Origin: an uncultured Lachnospiraceae bacterium
Lineage (GTDB): Bacteria; Bacillota; Clostridia; Lachnospirales; Lachnospiraceae
Direction: 5' to 3'
NCBI GenBank assembly: GCA_947176965.1
Contig: CAMWSU010000005.1
Coordinates: 1 to 64,000, forward strand
Length of the DNA stretch: 64,000 nt
The translations under genes were made by a program, and so were the position numbers. Below are positions 1-7,712 of the stretch, piece by piece (position 1 is the first letter of the stretch; the number at the start of each line of letters is the position of its first letter). The notes under the pieces are model-generated. The model did not search any database. It had not been told where the DNA came from and saw only the letters and a program-made list of their open reading frames with translations.

Positions 1-24
1 TTGATGTTTCAAGGCGCACGATAA
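1..24 (+). CDS. C-terminal end of an upstream gene (partial)
   Basis: Frame 1 reads LMFQGAR and stops at TAA. The stop overlaps the ATG of the next ORF (TAATG), an arrangement typical of translationally coupled genes. Only seven codons are visible, so the product cannot be named; it would be part of the integrative element. Confidence 0.4.
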   Translation: MMFQGAR

Positions 25-245
25 TGAATGACATTATCGCATTGTCTTTTGATTACCCGATATACACAAAGCCGGGTGAGGGCGGCGGGGTTTTTATCAC
101 GGAAAATTACAAGCCTTATACCAACACCCTCACACTGACGGAACAGAAAACTCTATGCGGTTTGTATGATAAAGCAGAGGGGAAAGAGAAAGAAATCCTT
201 TTCCGTATCATTCAAAAATATGGTGCGGACAAGCTGAAAATTTAG
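24..245 (+). CDS. small element-encoded protein of unknown function
   Basis: This encodes 73 residues, starting at an ATG that overlaps the stop of the preceding frame. No signal peptide, membrane segment or metal motif is visible. The middle is polar, and the C-terminal half (KAEGKEKEILFRIIQKYG) looks helical and charged. I do not recognise the family. It sits just upstream of the xis-int module, where Tn916-like elements carry small regulatory or accessory ORFs, so an accessory role in the element is likely. Coding status rests on the coupled start and on its being the only sensible frame in this stretch. Confidence 0.55.
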   Translation: MNDIIALSFDYPIYTKPGEGGGVFITENYKPYTNTLTLTEQKTLCGLYDKAEGKEKEILFRIIQKYGADKLKI

Positions 246-374
246 GATAGATACATTCAAGGCTGGCAATCAAAAACTGAATACATAAATCCCGCATATG
301 ATCCTGCAATTCTTCCCAACTGTTTGCAGATGTTTTCAAGGGATTTTGAATTATATTTCATTAACACAGCGCAA

Positions 375-417
375 GGGCAGTTACAGACCTATGGGAAAGG
401 TCTGTGCTGTCCTTTTT
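375..417 (+). terminator. rho-independent terminator upstream of xis
   Basis: ACAGACC and GGTCTGT form a perfect 7-bp stem. It is extended by GGGCAG pairing with CTGTCC (one G-U pair) and followed by five T. The hairpin separates the upstream small ORF from xis, so the excisionase is probably insulated from the upstream element transcript or attenuated. Confidence 0.75.
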
Positions 418-457
418 GTGCGTTTATGGAGGTATATATGGAGGGAGGCGAAAGCAA

Positions 458-652
458 ATGAAAGAAGTTCCTATTTGGGAAAAGAGTAACTTGAGTCTGG
501 AGGAAGCGGCGGCTTATTCCGGAATTGGTATTAATAAACTGCGTGAGCTTACCAATGAAGAAAACTGCCAGTTTGTCCTGTGGATTGGCAATAGGCGGTT
601 AATCAAACGCCGCCTGTTCGATCAGTATATCGAGCAGGAGTATTCTATTTGA
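458..652 (+). CDS. xis: excisionase, Tn916 Xis type
   Basis: This is a 64-residue basic protein that, with the adjacent integrase, would direct excision of the element by bending DNA at its ends. The visible pattern LSLEEAAAYSGIGINKLREL is a winged-helix/MerR-like DNA-binding helix pair. The C-terminal RRLIKRRLFDQYIE is the wing and anchor helix expected of Tn916-type Xis. The ORF track starts at 404, but the ATG at 458 follows GAGGGAGG at good spacing and gives the normal family length, so I use 458. It lies 112 bp upstream of int in the same orientation, the standard order in this family. Confidence 0.85.
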   Translation: MKEVPIWEKSNLSLEEAAAYSGIGINKLRELTNEENCQFVLWIGNRRLIKRRLFDQYIEQEYSI

Positions 653-711
653 CATGGATAGTATTCTTTTATTTTTGTGAATCTTGTGGTGTAAAATCAG
701 CTTTGATATGG

Positions 712-717
712 TACAAT
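712..717 (+). promoter_or_regulatory. possible -10 element before int
   Basis: TACAAT lies about 50 bp upstream of the integrase start. No convincing -35 hexamer stands at 16-18 bp, so this is only a candidate. Confidence 0.25.
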
Positions 718-764
718 AAATGAGTCATATCAAGGCTCTTTCCACTACGGAAAGGAGTTTAAAA

Positions 765-1964
765 ATGTCTGAGAAACGAAAAGACAATAAAGGACGAGTC
801 TTAAAGACAGGGGAGAGCCAGAGAAAAGACCTGATTTATCAGTACCGTTATACGGATATCCACGGAAAGAGGCAGACTATTTATTCCTCTGATTTAAAAG
901 AACTGCGGGAAAAGGAAAAGACAATCCAGAAGCAGCTTGATGAAGGAATTGACTATGCTGCCGGAGAAGTTACTGTTATTGCCCTCTTGGAACGCTATAT
1001 CAGTTTGAAGCAAGGTGTACGCTACAATACCAAAGTCGGTTATAATTTCGTGCTAAATCTGATTAAAAATGAAGATTTTGGGTATAGGCAGATTCGGGAT
1101 ATCAAAGTGTCTGATGCACAGCAATGGATTATGAAGCTACATAATGACGGAAAAGGATATAGTACCATTACAAGTGTCAGAGGTGTTGTAAAGCCTGCTT
1201 TTCAAATGGCATATAATGAGGATATTATACGCAGGAATCCTTTTAATTTCAAGTTGGTTGATGTTGTGCCAAACGATTCACAAAAACGGATTGCAATGAC
1301 AGAGGAACAGCAGGAGCTTTGGATGGGTTTTATTCGGGAAGATAAAACTTACTGCAAGTATTATGATGAATTTGTTGTTCTGTTGGAAACGGGGATGCGT
1401 GTCAGTGAGTTTTGCGGCTTGACGAAAAGTGATCTGGATTTTGAAAGCCGGAAGATCCGTGTGGATCATCAGCTTGTCAGGGAACGGGGCGGAAAGTATT
1501 ATGTTGAGAAAACAAAAACCGAGTGCGGATGCCGCTTTATCCCAATGACAGAGGATGTCTATCGGAGTCTGAAAAATATCCTTACCCGCCGCAAGAAACT
1601 GAAAACAGAAATGATTGTTGACGGATACAGCAACTTTCTTCTGTTGGACAAGGATGATAAGCCGAAAGTAGCACTGCATATCGAAAATGAGATGCGTTGG
1701 GCAATGAAGAAATACAAGAAGATATATCCAGAGAATCCATTGCCACACATTACGCCTCATGTATTCCGTCATACATTCTGTACTAACATGGCAAATGCAG
1801 GTATGGACATTAAGACCTTGCAGTATGTAATGGGACATTCCGATGTAGGTGTTACGCTGAATGTCTATACTCATGCCAGCTATGACCGTGCTGCGGAACA
1901 GATGGCGAAAATTTTGGACTTCAAAGAGGCTGATATGCAAGGGAAAAAGAGAAAATCAGGTTAA
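765..1964 (+). CDS. int: tyrosine recombinase (integrase), Tn916 family
   Basis: This 399-residue site-specific recombinase inserts and excises the element through a covalent 3'-phosphotyrosyl intermediate. The start MSEKRKDNKGRVLKTGESQR matches the Tn916 Int N-terminal arm-binding domain. A SAM-like core-binding domain follows (about residues 60-160), then the catalytic domain with GMRVSE (Arg I), HVFRHTF (H-x-x-R), GHSDVGVTLNVYTH (His and nucleophile Tyr). The ATG at 765 is preferred over the track start at 720 because AAAGGAG ends seven bases before it and the resulting N-terminus is the family one. All catalytic residues are present, so the enzyme should be active. Confidence 0.95.
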   Translation: MSEKRKDNKGRVLKTGESQRKDLIYQYRYTDIHGKRQTIYSSDLKELREKEKTIQKQLDEGIDYAAGEVTVIALLERYISLKQGVRYNTKVGYNFVLNLIKNEDFGYRQIRDIKVSDAQQWIMKLHNDGKGYSTITSVRGVVKPAFQMAYNEDIIRRNPFNFKLVDVVPNDSQKRIAMTEEQQELWMGFIREDKTYCKYYDEFVVLLETGMRVSEFCGLTKSDLDFESRKIRVDHQLVRERGGKYYVEKTKTECGCRFIPMTEDVYRSLKNILTRRKKLKTEMIVDGYSNFLLLDKDDKPKVALHIENEMRWAMKKYKKIYPENPLPHITPHVFRHTFCTNMANAGMDIKTLQYVMGHSDVGVTLNVYTHASYDRAAEQMAKILDFKEADMQGKKRKSG

Positions 1965-1978
1965 GAAACGAAACAATC

Positions 1979-2000
1979 TACTACACCACTTACTACACCA
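1979..2000 (+). repeat. TACTACACCA direct repeats, putative integrase arm sites
   Basis: TACTACACCA occurs twice exactly (1979-1988 and 1991-2000), 12 bp apart, 15 bp after the integrase stop. Closely spaced direct repeats near the element end are where Tn916-type Int binds through its N-terminal domain (DR2-type sites). The repeats are seen directly; the binding role is inference. Confidence 0.6.
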
Positions 2001-2127
2001 TTTGCCCGTAAATTTGCGTAGATTTATAATGATTTACACAGATTAAGGGTAAAAAACAAAAATTGAAAAAAGTGCCAGAAAGCCCGAAATATCAAGGTTT
2101 AAAGGCTTATGAAGGGATATAAGAGAT

Positions 2128-2607
2128 ATGATTAAAATATTATTCGTCTGCCACGGCAACATCTGCCGCTCCCCCATGGCGGAATTCATCCTAAAAAAGA
2201 AAGTCACCGACCTCGGCATTGCCGACCAATTCTATATTGCTTCCGCCGCCACGAGCACGGAAGAAATCTGGAACGGGATAGGAAATCCCGTTTATCCGCC
2301 GGCGAAGGCGGAATTAGCGAAACACGGCATCTCCTGTGAGGGAAAGAGGGCCGTGCAGCTTACAAAATCCGATTACGATGCGTACGACTACCTGATCGGC
2401 ATGGACGAGCAGAACATACGCAACATGGAACGAATCACAGGACATAAAGGTGGGAAGATTCGCATGCTGCTTTCTTATTGCGGAAGAAATGATCCGGTGA
2501 TCGATCCGTGGTATTCGCGGAAATTTGACGCGACCTATCGGGATGTGGATGAAGGCTGCGATGCATTTTTAGTGTATTTGAAAAAAGAAGGAGTCCTTCA
2601 CGGATAA
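2128..2607 (+). CDS. low-molecular-weight protein-tyrosine phosphatase
   Basis: This 159-residue cytoplasmic enzyme hydrolyses phosphotyrosine through a cysteinyl-phosphate intermediate. The P-loop VCHGNICRSP (C-x5-R, residues 8-15) is at the N-terminus, and the catalytic acid motif DPWY is at about residue 130; both are canonical, and length is normal for the family. The gene is the first chromosomal gene after the integrative element, so its native promoter may have been separated from it. A strong hairpin follows immediately. The physiological substrate is not evident: no tyrosine kinase or polysaccharide cluster adjoins it. Confidence 0.93.
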   Translation: MIKILFVCHGNICRSPMAEFILKKKVTDLGIADQFYIASAATSTEEIWNGIGNPVYPPAKAELAKHGISCEGKRAVQLTKSDYDAYDYLIGMDEQNIRNMERITGHKGGKIRMLLSYCGRNDPVIDPWYSRKFDATYRDVDEGCDAFLVYLKKEGVLHG

Positions 2608-2620
2608 CGGAAATAACACC

Positions 2621-2653
2621 TAAGAAAGCGCCGATCAAATCGGCGCTTTCTTA
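2621..2653 (+). terminator. bidirectional terminator between convergent genes
   Basis: TAAGAAAGCGCCGAT pairs perfectly over 15 bp with its complement around a CAA loop. The T-rich and A-rich arms let it work in both directions, fitting its place between the phosphatase gene (+) and the AraC/GyrI gene (-). Confidence 0.85.
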
Positions 2654-2778
2654 GTGTAACCGGCGGATGCCCACGAATTTACAAAGGTACATGCCGCTTT
2701 GTGGTATATTCCACGAAAATCCGGTGCGGGAAACAGTTTCCCAAAGTGCACGAAAAACAGCACCGACTTGAAATGCAT

Positions 2779-3675
2779 TCACCCTTTTTGAACGGGGATC
2801 CAGATTTCTACGATGGAACCCGCCTCGTCTCCGTGAAACCGTTCATCGTAATATTCGACGCAATAATGCATCGATTCATTCAGGAGACGTTCAGCATAGC
2901 CCTCGCTGTTTGTTTTCAGCCATTCGTCCATAGCGGTATTTTCGCTCTCATAGCCATTGGCTACATATACGTCAAAAGAAGCATATTTGGACGCGGGCAA
3001 TTCAAAGATCGAATATGCGGGATCGATATTGTCTTTGCCGGAAACGGGATAGCCTACATGCACCGTGCATTTGTCGTCCTCATATACCCGGATTTCATAT
3101 CCGTCCGTGGATAAAGCGCCGCCCAGCGGCTTTTCGCTGCATAATGTTTCAAAGGCATTCCATACCTCACCTGTCCGGCTGCCGTCACCGTGCGTTCCGG
3201 CGATGAACAGGGTGTCGCGTTTGATAATGCTTGGATTCAAATAAATTCCTCCTTTCAATCGGTTGGTAAATTTCATGATCAATTCGTCAGCGGTTACGAT
3301 CACGGGCTGAAAGCCCTGCGCTCGATATTCACTCGGAGACACGCCTATAACTGCCTTAAAGGTTCTTGAGAAAGCCTGTGACGAATGAAAACCACTGTCT
3401 AAGGCAATTTCCAAAATACTCTTTTCGGTACGACAAAGCTGATCACAGGCAGAAAGAATCCGTCGATCACGGATGTAGGCCGCCAACGATTTCCCGACAA
3501 TGATGGAAAACAGTTTATGAAAGTAATAGGGGGAAAAGAAAAATTGCGCCGACAATGTTTCGAGCGTGATCGCTTCCTCTAAATGTTGGTCAATATACTG
3601 TAAAGCTTCACTTATTTGAGAAAAGTTTTTCAGGGTCTCACTTCCTTTCACTGATCTGCAGCGGCTACGATACAT
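2779..3675 (-). CDS. AraC-family regulator with GyrI-like effector-binding domain
   Basis: This is a 298-residue transcription factor. Residues about 20-125 hold the two AraC helix-turn-helix motifs (LETLSAQFFFSPYYFHKLF and ILEIALDSGFHSSQAFSRTFK, ending GVSPSEYR). The C-terminal 150 residues are the GyrI/SOUL-like ligand-binding domain of the Rob/BmrR kind, which senses small aromatic or cationic molecules. The track start at 3714 is a TTG; the ATG at 3675 follows AGAGGAAAG and fits better. The gene is monocistronic and convergent with the phosphatase gene. No obvious target gene is adjacent, so ligand and regulon are unknown. Confidence 0.88.
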   Translation of the reverse strand: MYRSRCRSVKGSETLKNFSQISEALQYIDQHLEEAITLETLSAQFFFSPYYFHKLFSIIVGKSLAAYIRDRRILSACDQLCRTEKSILEIALDSGFHSSQAFSRTFKAVIGVSPSEYRAQGFQPVIVTADELIMKFTNRLKGGIYLNPSIIKRDTLFIAGTHGDGSRTGEVWNAFETLCSEKPLGGALSTDGYEIRVYEDDKCTVHVGYPVSGKDNIDPAYSIFELPASKYASFDVYVANGYESENTAMDEWLKTNSEGYAERLLNESMHYCVEYYDERFHGDEAGSIVEIWIPVQKG

Positions 3676-3807
3676 GGTGAAACGCTTTCCTCTGCGTTTC
3701 TCTAAGTATAACAAACCTGCGATGCGTTTGTCGTAACAATTCTTGCGGATTATTTCCTGATTTCACAATAAAATAGAAAGAAATCCCAAAAAACAATTGC
3801 ATTTTTC

Positions 3808-3836
3808 TTCCAATGCGGTATCATATAAGATATAAT
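3808..3836 (+). promoter_or_regulatory. sigma-A promoter of the degV-family gene
   Basis: TTCCAA, a 17-bp spacer and a perfect TATAAT lie 72 bp before the DegV start. The -35 is only partly consensus. Confidence 0.55.
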
Positions 3837-3907
3837 GATATTCAAAATCACATAACATAGTAATCAAAACCATTTGATATAATTGCATTGCAAAGGAAAA
3901 CAGGTAT

Positions 3908-4813
3908 ATGGATCAGAAGTTTCAAATTGTGAGTGACAGCTCATGCGATCTTCCGACTGAACTGGTCACAGAAAAGAAAATCGAGGTAGTACCGTTTTAT
4001 GTATCCATGGACGACAGGGAATCCATGAAGGAGGGCGTCGATATTTCCGTGCGGGATTTCTATGAGATGATGGTGCAGAATCCGAAGAAGTTTCCGAAAT
4101 CCTCCATGCCGTCTGTGCAGGATTATGCGGATGTATTTGAGCGCTGTGCAAAGCAAGGAATGCCGGTCATCTGTATCTGCATCACGTCCAAATTCAGCGC
4201 CTCGTATCAGTCAGCGACGATCGCGCGGGGAATGGTAGCGGAAACCTATCCGCAAGCACAGATCCATGTGATCGATTCCGCGGTGGATACCGTATTACAG
4301 GGGATTTATGTATTGGAAGCCGTCAGCATGCGCGAAGCGGGCTATACGGCGGAGCAGGCCGTAAAAGAGCTTGCGGTTATTCAGGGCAGCGGACGTATTT
4401 TTTTCACGGTCGGAAATCTGCGTTATTTACAGCACGGCGGGCGCATCGGCAAGCTGACGGGGATGGCGGGCGCGCTGCTTGATATTAAGCCGCTCATCAC
4501 GCTTAAGGACGGCGAAATTTTTCCGTCGGGCATCTGCCGGGGCAGGGAAAAATCAAAGGTGCTCTGCAGGAAGCTTTTGCTGCAATATGTGAAGGAGATC
4601 GGCTGCGGCAGCAAGGATCTGAGCATCTGCATCGGTTACGGCTATGACCGCGAAGAAGCGGAGGCTTTTCAACGGGATTCGATTGCTTTTATGAAAGAGA
4701 ACGGGTATGCGGTGACAAAAGAGGACTTACCGTTGTATCAGATCGGCGCGACGATCGGGGTGCATACGGGACCGTATCCGCTCGGCTTTGGCGTGATACG
4801 GCGCCATCGCTGA
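3908..4813 (+). CDS. DegV family fatty-acid-binding protein
   Basis: This 301-residue cytoplasmic protein binds a long-chain fatty acid; family members such as FakB hand it to the FakA kinase. The family marks are present: VSDSSCDLP at the N-terminus, SSMPS at about residue 65, which contacts the carboxylate, and IGATIGVHTGPYPLG near the C-terminus. The start ATG follows an AAAGGAAAA ribosome site. No fakA-like kinase is adjacent, so whether it is a FakB in the strict sense is open. It is followed at 65 bp by a DUF3783 gene in the same direction, probably co-transcribed. Confidence 0.92.
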   Translation: MDQKFQIVSDSSCDLPTELVTEKKIEVVPFYVSMDDRESMKEGVDISVRDFYEMMVQNPKKFPKSSMPSVQDYADVFERCAKQGMPVICICITSKFSASYQSATIARGMVAETYPQAQIHVIDSAVDTVLQGIYVLEAVSMREAGYTAEQAVKELAVIQGSGRIFFTVGNLRYLQHGGRIGKLTGMAGALLDIKPLITLKDGEIFPSGICRGREKSKVLCRKLLLQYVKEIGCGSKDLSICIGYGYDREEAEAFQRDSIAFMKENGYAVTKEDLPLYQIGATIGVHTGPYPLGFGVIRRHR

Positions 4814-4878
4814 GAATGGGCGGCGTATAAAAGGGCAGCGCACGAAATGACATCGCACGAAAGGGCAGGAAAAATAAA

Positions 4879-5298
4879 ATGGAAAAGGTTCTTCTTTTTC
4901 GGGTTCCGGATGCGGAGGCATCGGCAATCGCTGACATGCTTGCCGCAATGAAAGTGAGATGTGAGAGAATCCCGGAAAGTGCGTTCCGGCAGACGATCGG
5001 AGCGCTGGCATCGGGAAAAATAAGCGGACCGGACGGCAAAACTAGCACAGATGCACAGAGCGCGGAATCGAAACAGGAAGCTGTGCCCGATCACGGCAGC
5101 GCGCCGGCGGAAAGCCTGATGGTGTTTTGTGATGTGAGTGAGAAACATTTTAACAGGGCGCTCGCGCTGCTGCGTGAGCGGGCGGTCAGGATTGATTACA
5201 AGGCGGTGCTGACGCCGACAAACAGGGAATGGAATGTCCTGCGTCTTTACGCGGAACTGGCGCGGGAAAAAGCGGAATATGAACGGATGAAGGGATGA
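4879..5298 (+). CDS. DUF3783 domain protein
   Basis: This 139-residue soluble protein has no signal or membrane segment. The N-terminal third (VLLFRVPDAEASAIADML) and the C-terminal region (ESLMVFCDVSEKHFNRAL... VLTPTNREWNVLRLYAEL) match the DUF3783 pattern found in Clostridia. They are separated by an alanine/serine-rich linker at about residues 50-78. The function is unknown. The stop codon lies inside the stem of a terminator hairpin, so this is the last gene of the degV transcript. Confidence 0.8.
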   Translation: MEKVLLFRVPDAEASAIADMLAAMKVRCERIPESAFRQTIGALASGKISGPDGKTSTDAQSAESKQEAVPDHGSAPAESLMVFCDVSEKHFNRALALLRERAVRIDYKAVLTPTNREWNVLRLYAELAREKAEYERMKG

Positions 5299-5312
5299 CT
5301 CGGTCATCCCTT
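5290..5312 (+). terminator. terminator after the DUF3783 gene
   Basis: AAGGGATGAC-TCG-GTCATCCCTT forms a perfect 10-bp stem with a 3-nt loop and a short T tail. The DUF3783 stop codon lies within the 5' arm. Confidence 0.7.
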
Positions 5313-5389
5313 TGTGCTATACTGAATTCATATGATCTTTGTTATGAATGGAAAAGAGAATCAAATGTCTGAAACGAAAGGGGATCTCT

Positions 5390-6523
5390 ATGGAAAAAAG
5401 AACATGGAACAACTGTGGGGTGGAGACGTCGCTGCTCGGCTTCGGGTGTATGCGTTTCCCGACGTTGGAAAACGGTCAGATCGATGAAAAAAGAACGGAG
5501 CGCATGCTCGATGAGGCGATGGCAGCAGGCGTGAATTATTACGATACGGCATATCCCTACCACGGCGGAGAGAGTGAGCGTGTGGTCCGACGGCTGATGA
5601 AAAAATATGACCGCAGCTCCTTTTACTTGGCGACAAAGCTACCGGTATGGCTCGTCAAGACAAAAGAGGACGTGAAGCGTTATTTTGAGGAGCAGCTTTC
5701 GAAGCTTCAGGTCGATTATATTGATTTTTATCTGCTGCATGCGCTCGGAAAAGACCGCTGGGCGGATGTGAAAAATATCGGGATTCTCGATGTGCTCGAG
5801 GAGTACCAGAGACAGGGGCGCATCAAGCGGCTCGGATTTTCGTTTCATGACGATTATGCGTGCTTTGAGGAAATTCTTCGTTATCGGAAATGGGATTTTT
5901 GCCAGATCCAATATAATTATATGGATACGGAGGAACAGGCGGGTGACCGTGGTTATGCGCTGACCGAAGAACTGGGCGTGCCGCTTGTCATCATGGAGCC
6001 GGTAAAAGGCGGTTCGCTTGCCAAGCTGCCCGAGGAGGTCGAGAAGACCTACCGGGCACTGAAGCCGGACGCATCGACGGCGTCGTTTGCGCTACGCTGG
6101 GTCGGCTCTCATCCGAATGTCAAAGTCGTCTTGAGCGGGATGTCCTCGGAAGAACAGGTGCGGGACAATTTACATACCTTTGCAGATTTCGAACCGCTTT
6201 CCGAAAAAGAGCAGGCGTGCATTCAGGAGGCCGTAAAAACGCTGCGTGCGCGCGTGCAGAATGGCTGTACGGGCTGCCGTTACTGCATGCCCTGTCCGTT
6301 CGGCGTGAACATTCCGGGCACTTTCAGGCTCTGGAATACGTATCATATGTATCAGAATTATTGGGCGGTCAACTGGGGATGGGAGAACATGAAGGCGGAG
6401 GAAAAGCCGGAAGCATGTAAAAAGTGCGGAAAGTGCGAGCAGGCATGTCCGCAGAAAATCTCCATCCGCGAGGATCTTGCGCGGGCGCAGGCAGACCTGG
6501 ATGATCCGCAGTGGAAACCGTAA
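5390..6523 (+). CDS. aldo/keto reductase with C-terminal 4Fe-4S ferredoxin domain
   Basis: This 377-residue oxidoreductase combines a TIM-barrel aldo/keto reductase with a ferredoxin-like tail. The tetrad can be read as Asp and Tyr in NYYDTAYPYH, Lys in LATKLPVW and His in FYLLHALG. The tail has CTGCRYCMPCPFGVNIP and CKKCGKCEQACP, enough cysteines for two clusters (COG1453 type). I start at the ATG at 5390, after AAAGGGGATCT, rather than the track start at 5348. The clusters suggest electron transfer from ferredoxin or a flavoprotein rather than simple NADPH use. The substrate is unknown. An AraC gene follows 66 bp later. Confidence 0.92.
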   Translation: MEKRTWNNCGVETSLLGFGCMRFPTLENGQIDEKRTERMLDEAMAAGVNYYDTAYPYHGGESERVVRRLMKKYDRSSFYLATKLPVWLVKTKEDVKRYFEEQLSKLQVDYIDFYLLHALGKDRWADVKNIGILDVLEEYQRQGRIKRLGFSFHDDYACFEEILRYRKWDFCQIQYNYMDTEEQAGDRGYALTEELGVPLVIMEPVKGGSLAKLPEEVEKTYRALKPDASTASFALRWVGSHPNVKVVLSGMSSEEQVRDNLHTFADFEPLSEKEQACIQEAVKTLRARVQNGCTGCRYCMPCPFGVNIPGTFRLWNTYHMYQNYWAVNWGWENMKAEEKPEACKKCGKCEQACPQKISIREDLARAQADLDDPQWKP

Positions 6524-6589
6524 GTGGAATACGATTGGAAGCAAGAGAACGTAAGCGGAACACAATCAAAAAAACCGGAGTGGGGAGCG

Positions 6590-7498
6590 ATGGAAAAAGC
6601 ATATAAGCTGGAATTTCAAAATGAGATGACGGGCGCTCTGTACCTGATCTGCTGCGGCTGTTCGCGGACGGAGCCGCTGCACAGCTTCGGACCGGCATTA
6701 AAACCGCATTATCTGATTCACTATGTGATGAGCGGGCGGGGCAGATTTGTGATGGACGGAAAAGAATATCCGCTTGAGGCGGGAGCCGGTTTTTATATTG
6801 AACCGGGCGAGCTTACTTTTTATCAGGCGGATGAGGCGGAGCCGTGGACCTATGTGTGGATCGGCTTTTCAGGGACATGCGTGGACGACTATATGCGCAG
6901 CATGGGACTGTCAAAAGAGCATCCGGTATTTGCCTCCGATGCATCAGGGGAACTGTATCAGACGGTTAAGGATATGATGGAGCACAATACCTGCGGATTT
7001 TCCAACTCGCTGCGCCGCGACGGGCTGCTCGGTATTTTTCTTTCCATCATCGCGCGCACGGCGTCCGTGCAGGAGGCGGGGGAGAGCAGCCGCGCGAACG
7101 ATTATGTCAGCCGTGCCGTTGATTTTGTCAAAAGCAATTACTGTAACCCGATCCGGGTAACGGATGTGGCGGACTATGTCTGTGTGCACAGAAGCTATCT
7201 TTACACGCTGTTTCAAAATCATATCGGCATGTCGCCGCAGCAGTTTTTGACATCGTTCCGCATTGCCAAGGCGGTCGAGCTGCTGCAGATGACGGAGCTG
7301 CCGATCGAAAGCATCGCGATCTCGGTGGGCTATACGGATCCGCTCGTTTTTACGAAAGCGTTCCGGCAGACAAAGGGGATTTCCCCTTCGGGTTATCGAA
7401 AAGAATATTTGCAGAGCGGCACGCGGCACCGCCAGAGCGACTTAGAGCAGATCGAAGCGTTCTTAAACGAGCGCGGAGTCGGCGCGGCAGAGATATAA
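6590..7498 (+). CDS. AraC-family transcriptional regulator with cupin sensor domain
   Basis: This is a 302-residue sugar-responsive regulator of the RafR/MsmR kind. The N-terminal cupin domain (PHYLIHYVMSGRGRF, FYIEPGELTFYQAD) is followed by the double helix-turn-helix (VTDVADYVCVHRSYLYTLF and IESIAISVGYTDPLVFTKAFR, ending GISPSGYRKEY). The ATG at 6590 with GGAGTGGGGAG upstream is used instead of the GTG at 6524. It lies 214 bp upstream of galK in the same direction, and the galK promoter has a good -10 but a poor -35, as expected when an activator is needed. Control of galKT is therefore a reasonable inference, not shown. Confidence 0.9.
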   Translation: MEKAYKLEFQNEMTGALYLICCGCSRTEPLHSFGPALKPHYLIHYVMSGRGRFVMDGKEYPLEAGAGFYIEPGELTFYQADEAEPWTYVWIGFSGTCVDDYMRSMGLSKEHPVFASDASGELYQTVKDMMEHNTCGFSNSLRRDGLLGIFLSIIARTASVQEAGESSRANDYVSRAVDFVKSNYCNPIRVTDVADYVCVHRSYLYTLFQNHIGMSPQQFLTSFRIAKAVELLQMTELPIESIAISVGYTDPLVFTKAFRQTKGISPSGYRKEYLQSGTRHRQSDLEQIEAFLNERGVGAAEI

Positions 7499-7561
7499 AG
7501 GCGGCATGCCCGCACAGAATATCGTTTGTATGGAATGAAATCAAACGGAGCGGCATGATAA

Positions 7562-7628
7562 ATCCAACATTTTGACAGGTTTTTATAACAAGAAAGCCTA
7601 TGGAAACAGGATGAAAACGGGGTATAAT
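7562..7628 (+). promoter_or_regulatory. galK promoter region, probably activator-dependent
   Basis: A perfect TATAAT (7623-7628) lies about 85 bp before galK without a recognisable -35 at 17 bp. A TTGACA (7572-7577) stands alone further upstream. The combination suggests a promoter needing an activator, plausibly the AraC protein just upstream. Confidence 0.4.
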
Positions 7629-7712
7629 GAGCATAAAGAAAAAACAAGTGGGTAACGGGGTAACAGGTACGAAAAATAGTAGTAAAAAATAAAACGGAAT
7701 AAGGAGAAGGGT

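Larger units (their letters stand above)
1..2060. mobile_element. right end of a Tn916-family integrative and conjugative element
   Basis: The window opens inside an integrative element. What is visible is its recombination end: a small ORF, a strong hairpin terminator, an excisionase, a Tn916-type tyrosine integrase, and perfect TACTACACCA direct repeats just after the integrase. These repeats resemble the arm sites bound by the integrase N-terminal domain. The chromosomal phosphatase gene starts at 2128, so the attachment core should lie roughly between 2000 and 2127. The exact end cannot be fixed because the other end is outside the window. The class of element is well supported; the boundary is inference. 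Confidence 0.8.

Noticed and set aside
298-489. 63-aa ORF overlapping the terminator and xis start
   Set aside because: It runs through a strong hairpin terminator, has no ribosome site and overlaps xis in another frame.
1278-1940. 220-aa minus-strand ORF inside the integrase gene
   Set aside because: It lies wholly opposite int, has no ribosome site and no recognisable motif; it is a shadow of int codon usage.
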